A stretch of DNA of 64,000 bases from Euglena gracilis (Eukaryota > Euglenida > Euglenophyceae > Euglenales). The notes beneath the pieces were generated by a model, which saw only the letters and a program-made list of their open reading frames with translations, made no database searches and was not told the origin of the DNA. This document shows positions 28,675 to 38,795 of the stretch, in pieces. A program made the translations under genes and the position numbers. The DNA is taken from assembly GCA_039621445.1 (NCBI GenBank), contig CP154956.1:91855934-91919933 (forward strand), given 5' to 3'. Position 1 is the stretch's first letter; each line of letters opens with the position of its first letter.

Positions 28675-30984
28675 CTATTGGGGGAACCACCGCATGAGCG
28701 GAAACGCGATTTGGTGGCAATGTGCCTGTGGACTCTGGGATTGGTGCGCGAATAGCGCTTTGGTACTGGAAGATGCGGCAAGTGTGCCAAGCATACCCGA
28801 TTGTGGGTGTTGGTGGATGGAACGCATTTGTGCGTGAATTTGGTCCAGATTTGTTGCAAACTCATGCACACTTTGCTCCAAGTGGTCAACAACCTGCCAA
28901 CTGTCGGTTATCCGACCTACATCCTCCTGCAAACGCTTAATCCGCCTACGGTATGAGGGTAGCTCATCCAAAAGCAGGATTTTGTCAGAAATCGACTGAA
29001 AATCGTGTGAAATTGCACCAAAACAAGTGTCCAATTCGTGTACTCTTGTCACCAAAGTGCGCATCGCACTGGAAATGTTCTCCAGTTTTGAAGATGGCTT
29101 GGTGGGTTGGTCTGAATGCGGATCTTTGACTTTTTCAGCCATTGGCTGTTTCTGCAACACTGAAACTTGCGCAAATAGCGCGATAAGGTCATTTTGCAGT
29201 TTTGTGACATCCTGCTTTACCGTTTTCTCGGCGTTCATGAAACTGTCACAAAATCCTTGCATGATTTGATGATTTTCCGTGCGCATTTCAGCGCTAATCT
29301 GGTCCAAGTGTGTGTTTGGGATTGTGGGGGTTTGTGTTGGTAACATCAATGTGCCTTGGGGTGGTGATTGCACCTGAAGCATTTTTGTGCTCATTTCTTG
29401 CATTTCTTGTGTTTGTGCAAATCCGCTATCGCGGTGTGAATGCCGGTAACATCCGGGTGCCCACCAGCTACTTCCGCATAGCGGGTGTGCATCTTAGCCA
29501 ATGAGGCTTCAATGTTACCAACATCCTGTTGTAACTGTTTGTTCAAATCGGACATGGTGGCATTGAGTCCGCTAATATCCGGTGTTGGTGCACGGGTTGC
29601 CGCATTGTAGTTCTGCAAATCCGCAATTGCGGTTCGGAATTCCATTGTGTCATTCTGCCACTGTCGTTGCAAATTCTCAATCCTACTTGCAATATTCGCG
29701 ATTTGGGTGTGAAAACTTGCAATTTCAGCGGGAATCTCACCACAATGGCAAGATTTCTGCTCTAATCAAGAACGTCTTTCATCCAATTTTTGCACATACG
29801 TGCGGGGAGCAAAACGTTCATTGGCTTGGGCAGAAAAGAGGCAATGCTCGCAGAATCACCGCTCAACTGGAAAATGCGCTGTTGCGCTTGCTGAAATGCG
29901 GTTGCAAGTGTGGAGAATTGCTCCATTGTAATAAATTGTCCCAATCGGGATTTTTGATAGGGGTTTCATGCAACTTTTGCTGCAATTGTAGAAAAAGTGC
30001 CGTAATGGGCTCCAATTGGTGTGATAAAGCTTGCAAACTTTGTTGCATGTTGAAGAAAATCGCATCATTGCGCGATTGTGTTTCACACATGGCTTCACTC
30101 ACTTTTTGGAAGTGTTGTGGCAAATGTGCCTGCAAATGTGTGTCTAAACCTTGACGCAAAGTTGCTAGGTCCACATTGGTGGATTGAAAGTTTGTTTGGC
30201 AATATTGACCAACGTCACGGACATACCTCCAAAGGTAATCGAGCTTGTGTTCTACAACCTTTTGGTTGTTCTCATCAAAATCCAAAACCTTGTTAAGTGT
30301 CATAGCGCAATCCGCTACACAAGTGTGGACATGAGAGATTTGCCGCGTAGCGGGTGGTCCACTGAAAGATTTGCGACTACGCGCTGAATCACGGTAATGG
30401 GATGAGGGGAAATATTTCCCAACTCTTCCACATCACTTGTCATAGACTCTGTGGGACTTGTATAAGCGTGCACTGTCAAACGCATCTCCGGGTGCCATGG
30501 CAATGCCGGAAAAGAAACCGTACCGGGTGGTGCAGGCAATTGTCCAATCGGACTTGTGGGGGGAGCATAGGGGGGGGGGCTGAAAGAAGCATGGTGTTTC
30601 TAACCCACCCTCAACAAAAATTTGCCGTGGCGTACCTGCCTCAGAGTCAAATGTGTCTATCGGCACCAGTGCGAGATCTCGCCGTGGGGGAATGGGTGTT
30701 TGCCGATCGGCTTTCTAACAAAAGGGGTTGTGCCTGTTGGGCATTGGGTTGCTCTATAGAGCTTGACACCGATAGGTGTGGGGGTGCCCATTGGGCGGGG
30801 GGAGGATTACTGTGCAGGTGTTACACACGCGGGGAAGGAGGATTACCTTTGAAGTGGATCAATGCTTGTGTACCCCTATGGGGTTGTGAATGCTCATTAT
30901 AGCTAGACAATGATGCCGCAGGTTCAAGTCCACGAAGTGAACCAGTCAATGCTGCGTAGTCAATGGGAGTTGTGCTCTGCATTT
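28675..30984 (-). CDS. Gag N-terminal coiled-coil region, chromovirus copy 1
   Basis: A chain of minus frames from a plausible start at 30984-30982 (MQSTTPIDYAALTGSLRGLE) through 30303-29863, 29944-29762, 29672-29391 and 29403-28675. Most of it is Gln/Leu/His-rich and helical: VEHKLDYLWRYVRDVGQYCQ, QALSHQLEPITALFLQLQQK, ATMSDLNKQLQQDVGNIEAS, LVTRVHELDTCFGAISHDFQ, YRRRIKRLQEDVGRITDSWQ. It looks like a long multi-segment coiled coil upstream of capsid. At over 700 codons it is unusually long for a gypsy gag N-terminus. At least four frame changes show decay. The region beyond 30984 is leader or LTR. Confidence 0.55.
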
Positions 30985-31445
30985 TTGAAGCAAAAACACA
31001 AAAACCAAGTGTAAATTGTGGTGTAAAATGCAGAAACAAGTACAAAAAGAGGGGATAGTACAAAAAGTAAGCAGAGACCCGAACACTGAGGTTTGAAGCA
31101 GCGTATACTGTGAACCGTCAGAGGACGTGTCCGTGCGTACGGCTGTGGCCGGAGACGGCTTGTAGTGCCTGTGGTCGCCCATAGGCGGGGCACCACACGA
31201 CCGTTTGCGGTCAAAAGGAAGTGTACGTCCAACCTTTTCCTCGCTTTCGCCCTTTGGTGCGCAAAAGAATAAAAGTTGGAGTAACAGAAAAAAAATTAAT
31301 ATAGAAGTTGAAAGCCCCTTTTCCCCAATTAAGAGGCAGAGCACAAGTCGCGGGCAGAAGCCCTATGGGCAACGACAATCGACGCCAAGTATTTGGCTGT
31401 CCTTTCGGGACTTTGTGGAACACGTCAAAACTTGAAATCAAGTGA
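30985..31445 (-). other. Leader or LTR-like region upstream of gag
   Basis: A non-coding segment just upstream of the putative gag ATG. It has some motif-level resemblance to 46320-46620 (AAGTGTACGTCC-ACCT, a CGACCGTT block, GGAGTAACA-A, AATAAAA), as if both were diverged LTR or leader sequence of related elements. I could not establish a full-length match, a TG...CA pair or a second LTR at the other end. Confidence 0.35.
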
Positions 31446-31469
31446 AGAAAAGAATACCACCTGCATAGA

Positions 31470-32730
31470 GGAGGTCACGTGATCACAGGCGATCGTGATC
31501 ACGATTATCCCTAAGCTCTGCCAAAATCCTAATTCTGAGACTATGCTCAGCATTCAGATTGTGGATGAGCAGTTCTATGGCGAACCACAGAACTGGGATC
31601 GTGCCTGGTTCACAGGGCCACCGGGTTAAACACAAGAGGCTCCTGAAGGATGGGGTCTGGTGTGTGCCAACGGGCCTGGTGGGCAAGGTCCAAAGAGCAC
31701 AGAATGCCCAAACGGGCCATTGGGCAGGCGAGATGGTGATGAAGGAGGCTCACCGTTTCTTCCAGTTCGCCGACGACGAGGAGGCAAAGAAGCTGGCCGG
31801 GAGGATGCAGAAAATCTGCAGCTGCTGCCAAGCAGTGGAACACCCCCATCAGCCGCTGCGCCTAAAGGTGACACCGACACCGGTGCAACCCCACATCATG
31901 ACCAGCGTCTGCATCGACCTGTTTTTGATGCCCGAGGTGGAGCTTGAGGGCAAGATGTTCAATGTCGTCGCGGGCTGCGTCGACAGACGCAGCGGCTGGG
32001 TGGTGGCCACGGAACACCACACGGGGGGGTTGACGGCAGCCAAGTTCGCCAAGGCGACGTACCGCAAGTGGTGGTCGCCCCATGGGATCCCAAGCGTGAT
32101 CACCTCGGACAGGGGGCCCCACTTCGCAGGAGCATGGTGGAGAACCATGTGTGCCCTGTCAGGCGTGCGGCACGCCTGATCGCAAGCACACCACCACCCC
32201 GCCAACGGCAGAGCAGAGCAGAGCAGATGGGGGCACAGCTGCAGAAGCAGCTGCGGCACATCCACGAGGAGAAAGGTATTCCGTGGGTGGAAGCACTCCC
32301 CATCGCTGTCCAACGCCTCAACGACAAAGAAGGACCAAGCGGGCTGTCACCATACGAAGTGCTCTATGGAAGGCACCGGCCGTATGCTGGTGTCCCCTAC
32401 GACCCACCCACCAAGGCCGAAGATGCAGTGAGCTTCTTCGAACGGCAGAAGCTGGTGGACAAGAAAGTCGAAGACACCGTGAACCAGGTGCATCAAAAAA
32501 AGACCGAGCAGTTGAACAAGCGACGCAAGGAGCTGCCACCGCTGCAGGTGGGCAGCAAGGCGTGGTACCTGCGGCCAAGGGGCAGGCCAGGGGAGAAGCT
32601 GGAGAGTTACTGGCTGGGCCCATGCCGCGTGATGGAGAGGAGGAGTGAGCACGGCTACGTGGTGGAAGCAGGAAGGAAGGATGCAAGAAGCACACCGTTG
32701 CCAGCTGAAGGCGTACACAGAGGGCGATGA
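31470..32730 (+). pseudogene. Integrase of a second chromovirus lineage
   Basis: The frame 31559-32179 holds an HHCC-type finger (TGHWAGEMVMKEAHRFF ... KICSCCQAVEHP) and the core with D120 (MTSVCIDLFLMPEVELEGKM) and D184 (VITSDRGPHFAGAWWRTM). A TGA at 32177-32179 follows, then in the same phase HHHPANGRAEQ. Counting the stop as one codon, the D-to-E spacing is again 35. An extra AGCAG unit near 32219-32229 shifts the frame. Reading resumes at 32227 (GAQLQKQLRHIHEEKGIPWV, GLSPYEVLYGRHRPYAGVPY) and runs into a GPY/F module (GEKLESYWLGPCRVMERRSE). It differs in sequence and codon composition from the 22-kb integrase. RT and RNase H are absent upstream. Confidence 0.85.
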
Positions 32731-33095
32731 AGAGCTGGGATCACCGGTGAAGCTATTCTACTTCAAGCAGGCCAGGTCAGATCCTGCAACCGGGATCGAT
32801 GAGTGGAACGTCAAAAAAGTGATGACCCACCGAAGAACGCCAGGAGGAGAGCTGGAGTTCAAGGTGCAGTGGGAAAGGTTCCACCGAACTCACCTGGGAC
32901 CCGTTGCACCACTTCTTCCACAGCTACTGCCAGCCCATCGATGATTACTTCCAGAAAAAGAACCAGAAGGAGGACGTCATGGCCCATCTGGCCAAACACC
33001 CAACAGAGGTGTCCAGGGTGGGGCTGTCAGCAGTAGAAGGAGGACCGAGGCAAGACAAGAAGTGGCCACTTGAGTGGGAAGAGCCCCCAAACTGA
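32645..33095 (+). pseudogene. Chromodomain-like C-terminus of the second lineage
   Basis: After another frame change the pol tail continues: QLKAYTEGDEELGSPVKLFY, then EWNVKKVMTHRRTPGGELEF followed by KVQWE. A further shift leads to TELTWDPLHHFFHSYCQPID. The order V-x-x-V/I-x-x-H-R-R...L/F-x-V-x-W...T-W-D/E-P matches a chromodomain. The frame closes at 33095 after a charged tail. Three frames are needed to read it, so it is not functional here. Confidence 0.7.
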
Positions 33096-35620
33096 GTGGA
33101 CATGGGAGGGAAAGGAGGCGAACCAGCAGCTGCGAGGGGCAGAAGCCCCCGAACCACAGCGACGGGGCCACCAGCAAGAGGAGAGACAGCAAAACCGCAG
33201 AGACAAAAACACCCCACTTGCACAAGAGAAAATGGCAACATGGCACCACAGCACCCAACGAGAAACGGGAGAGACCGACACCAGCCGAGGGAACAGCAAG
33301 CCAGGAAGGGGAGAGCCCCAAGAAACGCCAAAGCCCACGCAGGCCAAAAGAGAGGCCCACCATAGACGCCCTGTCGGGTCCACCTGGCCTAGTAAACGGC
33401 AGAAGCGGCAATCTCAACACAGCTCCCACCTCCAACAGCACCCTCAGGTTCCAGCATCCCCAACCTCTCCCCACAACCCATACATCAGCTCCGTACCACA
33501 GTACCACCCCACTCCCGCAGTCCCGCAGTTCCCCTGACCTCAGCCTCCGACCCACACACCCGTCTCCCACCGCACCGCACCGCAGCACACCGACCAGTCA
33601 CCACGCAGCACCGCCCGAACACGTGCCCCCATGGCACGTCCCGCCCCCATGCACGGTACCATGCGACCAAACGCAGCCTTGTGTGCCGGTGAGGCACCGA
33701 GCCGGAGCCTGCCCCACCCAGGTCTGACGGTTCGTACCCAGGCTTCCCAGTGACCCGTCCCTCGCATCCCAGGCGGGTAGGGGGCCCACCACTGGAGGGA
33801 CCGGCCCTAAAGGCCCAGCCGGCCCACAGTGCGACCTGGAGGACCGGACCCAGCCGGCCGCCGCCCGTCTGCCCCGGCTACCCAAGCCTGAGGGGGGCGG
33901 GGGGGGAAGGCGGAAAAGCCTGCTGCCTGGGGTGAGTAAGGGGGTTTGGGAAGTACCATCGTTTTGTTCAATCTGTATCGTTTACCGTATTGTTTTCTCT
34001 GCATCCTGGTGCCGATCGTCAGATCAGATTTCTAGTGGATTCAACAGTGCAGCGCAGCCGATGGCAATGTGGTTCGGCGAGCAGCACAGGAGGCTGTGGT
34101 TGACTCTGTGGTGAGGGTTGACCCTGGACCGCACATTTTCCCTGTCTCACTCTTTCTTTTCCTGGACCACCAAACCCCCTAACCCCGGCCTCAAGGAAGG
34201 CCACTGCACCCCGGCCCAGGTGGGAAGGAGCGCCAGGCAACAGCGGGGGGCAAGAGCAGGCACGCAACCCGCAGAGCATGCGCACCCCAGGCGCCACGAG
34301 CGCGCACCAGCCAGCCAGGGGCAGGGTACCCCCCCACCCCAGCCGGCAGACCCAAGCGCGCACAAGCCAGCCAAAGGCAGGGCACCCCCCCCTCCTCAGC
34401 CAGCCAACCAGTGGGACCCCCCCCGAGCCATCACGGGAGGGGACACCCAACCAAAACCCTCCAGGCAGCCAAAAGCCCGGGAGAGCCCAGGAGCGCCAGA
34501 TCCAAAGACAGGAGACCAGCCACCCCAACCCCCACCGCAGGACGAGCGGGAAACCCAGAGCCAAACAGCAAGACGAGCCCCGCGGCAAAGGCCCCACGAA
34601 CCACGAGGGGCAAACCAGAAGCGGGGCAGACCAACGAGCCCAGAGGGGCCAAGCCAGCAAAGGGGCCCGCAGGGGGAAGGCAGGCCAGACCCCCCCGGCC
34701 CAAGAGAAGGGCAGCCCAGAGGGCGCGCACGCCCCCCCCAGCACAGGGAAGGGCAGCAACGCCGCGCGCCCCCTCCCACACGCAAGGCAGCCCAAGACAC
34801 ACAGCGAGCACGCCCCAGCGGACAAGGGGCAGGGCAGCCTAAAGCCGCGCACAACACGCGAGCCCCCCCCACCGCACAACGGGAGGAGGAGACCGCACGC
34901 GCCGAAGGCAGCCCCCCCCCGGGGGGACCAGACCCGGCATACCAGGCACGCGGGAGCCCAGGCACACCGCGCGCCGGAAAAAGCACACCACCCCCCCCCC
35001 ACGCACGAAGGGGGCACCAAACCCCCCCGGGGGCCGCCCAAAAGAAAGAACCCCCCAAGGGGAGGCCAAAAAAAAAACTGCCTCCCCCCAGAGGCTGCCA
35101 AAAAAAAAACCCGCCCACACCAGGGGGCGGCCCAAAAAAACCGGCCCCTGCCCCCCCAGGGCGCCGGGCCAGGAGCACGCACACCAGCCAGACCGACCAG
35201 CCAGACCCAGGAGGCAGCCCGCCTCTGCCACACGGAGGCCTGCCCCCAGCTGGATTGTCCGCCGCGGGCAGACGATCGAAGGGCTGTGAGCTCCAACCAG
35301 GCTTCCGTGGAGGCAAGCGGCGCGGCCCAGGCCGAGCAAGGCATGCCCCCCCCCCCGGCCAAAGGGCGAGCCCAAGCACGCCCCCCAGGCCTGCCGGGGA
35401 GCACACATTCCTGACCCACTCCCTGGCCGCAGCCTGCAAGTCAACCCCGACGACATCCTCACCCACCAGGCTGCCGGCGCTTCCGAACAAAGAGTGGGCG
35501 GTCGGTCGCACACCCAACCCGGCGGAGCCAAAGCCGACCCCCAGGTCGAAGTTCCCTCAGAACGGCCCCATTATTGCATCCCTCTGTTATAACGTTCCTT
35601 TCCCTTTTTTTTGTACATAG
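33096..35620. other. GC-rich, T-depleted block with long non-diagnostic ORFs
   Basis: The plus strand has very few T between about 33100 and 35550 and is dominated by C, A and G. Stop codons all contain T on the reading strand, so open frames appear in most phases: a 217-codon frame at 33074-33727, a 500-codon frame at 34118-35620, and on the other strand 466 codons at 35419-34019. Translations are Pro/Ala/Gly/Arg low complexity without a domain. I do not call any of them a gene. It adjoins the second chromovirus tail and could be its 3' untranslated region or unrelated GC-rich sequence. Confidence 0.6.
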
Positions 35621-35790
35621 TGCACTCGATGCCTGGTGCGCACCGCAGCAACCCCGCCCCCCCGCAACCGGGGTAAGCCAAAGTCAGGCGAGGCCGGCGC
35701 CCCGGTAGGAAGGGGAGTGCGGGCGGCGGCGGGGAGAGCGCATGCGCACACAAAGTAGCGGAACCCTCCGCTACTACCTGACCACCCCCT

Positions 35791-36042
35791 TTGTGTATTT
35801 GCATTCCGCAGGCTCCCTTTTTTCCATGGATTGAATCTGAATTGTGCATTGGAATTCAATTGTTCAAATTCAAGTGGTCAATTCAATCAATTACAAAGAT
35901 TTCAAAGAAACGAAAGGAAGCTGCCAAAGGAGAAATTACCTTCAAGGAGATCAAAGAAAACCCCAAGGAATTCGACTACCAGGAGCGCCCCAAGGCAATT
36001 TCAAAGGTACTTGCTGGATTTGGCTGGTCTAAGTGGCTATAG
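35791..36042 (+). CDS. Weak lysine-rich ORF
   Basis: An 83-codon frame whose middle reads as ordinary basic protein (KISKKRKEAAKGEITFKEIK, KEFDYQERPKAISKVLAGFG). There is a sharp drop in GC relative to the preceding block. No family recognised. It could be an exon, a retroelement fragment or chance. Confidence 0.2.
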   Translation: MCICIPQAPFFPWIESELCIGIQLFKFKWSIQSITKISKKRKEAAKGEITFKEIKENPKEFDYQERPKAISKVLAGFGWSKWL

Positions 36043-37213
36043 GGGTGGGAAGCACCCCCTGAAAACCCCTAGCACCCAGGCTTTTCCGCCCCCCCTCTGT
36101 CCCCCACAATTTCCCCCCTTCCGAGGGCCCACGTAAGCGGCTCCGCAGACCCCTAGAGGCACCCCGCTCCACTCCGCCGCCAGGAATACTGAAAAATGGA
36201 CCCCAACCCATTCCAAGCACCCACGGTGCTTCCCAGGGCCTCCGTGGGGGCTGAGCCCACCCGCGCACCCCCCCCTCGCCGGATCCGTGACCCGGGACCC
36301 ACCCTGCCGGAACCACAGCGAGACCGGGACCTCCCCTGGGAAACTGGTAGCAGAGGGAGAAGGAGGAGGAATTTTCTTCATTGTGTTCATTTGTTGTAAG
36401 TCCTTGGGGAATTACATTCTGCACAGGCAAGCTGGTAAACAGTGTACAAGTTTGCGTGGGACTCTGAACTGGATTCAAGTACCAAGTCTTGTCTTCTGGG
36501 GCGCTGTGTGGGGCAGTTTGAGAAGAAGACCCCTGAAGACTGAAAAGTTGTTTTTGGCCAGAAGTCTGATGTGGTGAAATTATCTGGACACACTGGACCA
36601 TCCCCCAACTTGCATGAGGCAGATCGTCAAGACATTGGCAACAAAAGCACGCATCCCCTGACAATCCGGGTACACACCAGGAAGCAAGCGGACAAAAACC
36701 AAACCTAAATAACACACAAGGAGAAGCACAGGCCTAAGCAGCCCACAGCAAAAAAAACCACGCTCACCTGACCGTGCGCCATGCGCTCCCCTCACTCTGC
36801 TCCCTACCACACCCCCGCACCAAAAGCATTCAGCATCCCGTCCCCGTTGTATGTCACGCTTTGCACTCGCGCGCCGTTTACTATTCTCTAAGCTCGCCCC
36901 TTTTACCTTCCCTCCCTTCACCAGCGTGCAGAGACTGTTGCCTCCGTACATAGCCTTACTCCCCTGAACTCTTCAAATCCAGTAGGCTGTGCCACTGGTC
37001 GGTGGACTCGGTTCGCCCCACCACCGTGTTGATGAAAAATGCCGGAATTTGAAAAAAAACTTTCTGAGTGTCTATTTTTTTCGTCTCCACATGTTCTCAT
37101 GGCTTGAAAGCCCCGAGTGGGGTCCAAAGCTCAATACGAAGGACAACTGCGAGCAGCAAACCCACTATTCGAGGTTTGAAGTTTGGATCCTTGACAACCG
37201 TGAAAAGTCTTAC
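36043..37213. other. Non-coding stretch
   Basis: No supportable gene. C-rich to about 36350, then mixed composition. The long minus frame at 36715-36029 is explained by GC skew and shows no domain. Confidence 0.5.
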
Positions 37214-37960
37214 AGCAGGGTGAGATTCTGCCACCCAGCTCCACGTCGACATCTGCGATTCAAGCCCTGGGAGATCCAGCCCCAGGAGAAGCAGGGTGAG
37301 ATTCAGCCACCCAGCTACAGCAACGTCTGTGACATCGACATCTCTGTTTCAAGCCCTGGAAGATCCAGCCCCAGGGCCAGCCCAAGCCCAAATGGGCCAT
37401 GGAGATCTTGTGAAGCTCAGCCCCAAATGGGGCGCCCAGGAGGCTATCAGTGGAGAGAACATCGAGGACATCGACACCATGATTCGTGGAAACATTTGTG
37501 AATAGATTGCACAGACATTTTGGTGCATCATGGAGTCCAAGGTGCTGGTAACAATTGCAGCAGAAGTCGAGCCCCCAGTGACTCCCATTGCAGCTGTAAC
37601 AAGCACTCCACACACGCTGCACACTGTGGTCTTCAACGTGGTTTTGGCTAATGTTTTTTGCTTATGCCAAATGCAAATGGTGCAGGAGAAAGCACACAGC
37701 CAGCAGCATTTGAAAGACATTGGACAAAACCCCCAATCAACAGCAGGGTGAAGTTCAACCACCCAGCCATCAGCATTTGACAGAGGATTTGGTAGATATT
37801 GCAGGTGGCCGTGGGAGATCCAACCCAAGCCAGCAGCATTTCGCAACACCTTTGCAGGCATTAGGTCAACAGCCCCCAATGGTCAGCAGGGTGAGATTCA
37901 GCCTCCCGGCAGACAGCACAGCCAGGAAACAAGCCCTCGAATATACAACCCCAGGAGGCT
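37214..37960 (+). repeat. Degenerate repeat units upstream of the 2A ORF
   Basis: Four units starting CAGCAGGGTGA(G/A)(A/G)TTC (about 37214, 37290, 37740, 37881). Most contain CAAGCCCT-GGAGATCCA-CCCCA or a similar second half. Units 1 and 2 are adjacent at about 77-bp spacing; the others are further apart. Tandem 5' monomers of this kind are common in the promoter region of non-LTR retrotransposons, and an ORF with a non-LTR-like feature begins 130 bp downstream. The functional reading is inference. Confidence 0.55.
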
Positions 37961-38092
37961 GAGCCAAGGGAAAAAGTCTTCCTGCCATGCGCAAAAGCTC
38001 GCCCCCCAGGGCCGCATACCGTCGTCCTGGCGCAAAAAAAGCCAGACTGGAAGCATCGCCCCGCCTCTCTCTTCTCCGCACCACGCACATCT

Positions 38093-38613
38093 ATGGCCGT
38101 TGGCTACTACGGCCGGTCGGGCAGAGGCGATGACCTCTTGAGGCTGGGCGACGTGGAAGCAAACCCGGGACCCCCCCCGGGACATCTCGTGGGGGAACCA
38201 TGCACATTGACATGTCTGCGGACCCCACACGAGCGGTGGGGTTCTTGATGGCCACAACGCAGGTGCCCCCTTCCGCTATAGGCCCAATGGAGGAGACCTC
38301 GAAGCAGGACGCCCGGGACCTGCAACAACTTCTGCAGACCCTCTTCAGCCGACCACCACCCGAGGCCGCTCTCCCCACTGAGGATTCCAGAGCCACGACT
38401 CGCGGTCCAAGCGCGCTTCAGGATGACTTGGACATGGGGACGGATTTTATCCCCAGCAGGAAATCAGGCACCCCCTTGACTTCTCCTTCCCCAGATTTGC
38501 GCCCGTCCTGGACCGAAATTTCGTTGGATTCCCGCGGGGTGGTTTCGAACATCCCGAAGGGTGTAGGAATCGCCAAGTCTGCAGTTCGTAATTCAAGATT
38601 GCAAAGCCATTGA
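38093..38613 (+). CDS. ORF opening with a 2A recoding peptide (non-LTR retrotransposon-like)
   Basis: From ATG 38093 the frame reads a short leader and then LLRLGDVEANPGP, an exact match to the 2A consensus D-(V/I)-E-x-N-P-G-P, with the final Gly-Pro at about 38166-38171. 2A makes the ribosome skip the Gly-Pro bond and release the leader. Some non-LTR retrotransposons carry 2A at the start of an ORF. Directly after Gly-Pro lies a run of eight C, where the frame shifts by one relative to the open frame that continues to 38613 (HIDMSADPTRAVGFLMATTQ, EETSKQDARDLQQLLQTLFS). One C more would keep a single frame, so either the run is miscalled or this copy is broken. The downstream protein is acidic, helical in part, with no known domain. 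5' repeat units precede it and an RT of the same element family lies at 41.7 kb. Confidence 0.75.
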
Positions 38614-38795
38614 AGAATGCCAATTGTTCTGTAGGGAGCAAAATGCTTACACTGACTGCATGGGTCACTGATTGAACCTCAAAGAAGTCCTGCCTTTGTT
38701 TGTGCTGTGCTGGAAGTTTTGAAAAGTTCAATGCCAGAAAGGTCAAAAGTGAGACACTGGGTCCAAGCCAAGAATGGTCACTCAAACAATCAGTG
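38560..38795 (+). repeat. Repeat A, first copy (second at 41395-41615)
   Basis: About 220 bp in direct orientation, over 90 percent similar by eye. The frame GSLIEPQRSPAFVCAVLEVL is preserved in both copies with a few amino-acid changes, which suggests it is coding sequence of the non-LTR element. Confidence 0.85.

Noticed and set aside
30985-31445. Calling a 5' LTR for the large chromovirus
   Set aside because: Only short blocks match 46.3-46.6 kb, and no paired LTR with TG...CA ends or target duplication could be found near 10 kb.
31478-31505. GTGATCAC...GTGATCAC palindromic site as an operator
   Set aside because: A single occurrence next to a decayed integrase; nothing ties it to regulation.
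34118-35620. 500-codon plus-strand ORF and the overlapping 466-codon minus ORF (35419-34019)
   Set aside because: Both arise in a T-depleted GC-rich block where stop codons are rare in every frame; translations are Pro/Ala/Gly/Arg low complexity with no domain.
36029-36715. 228-codon minus-strand ORF
   Set aside because: Composition follows GC skew; no motif, no copy, and the opposite strand is equally open in parts.
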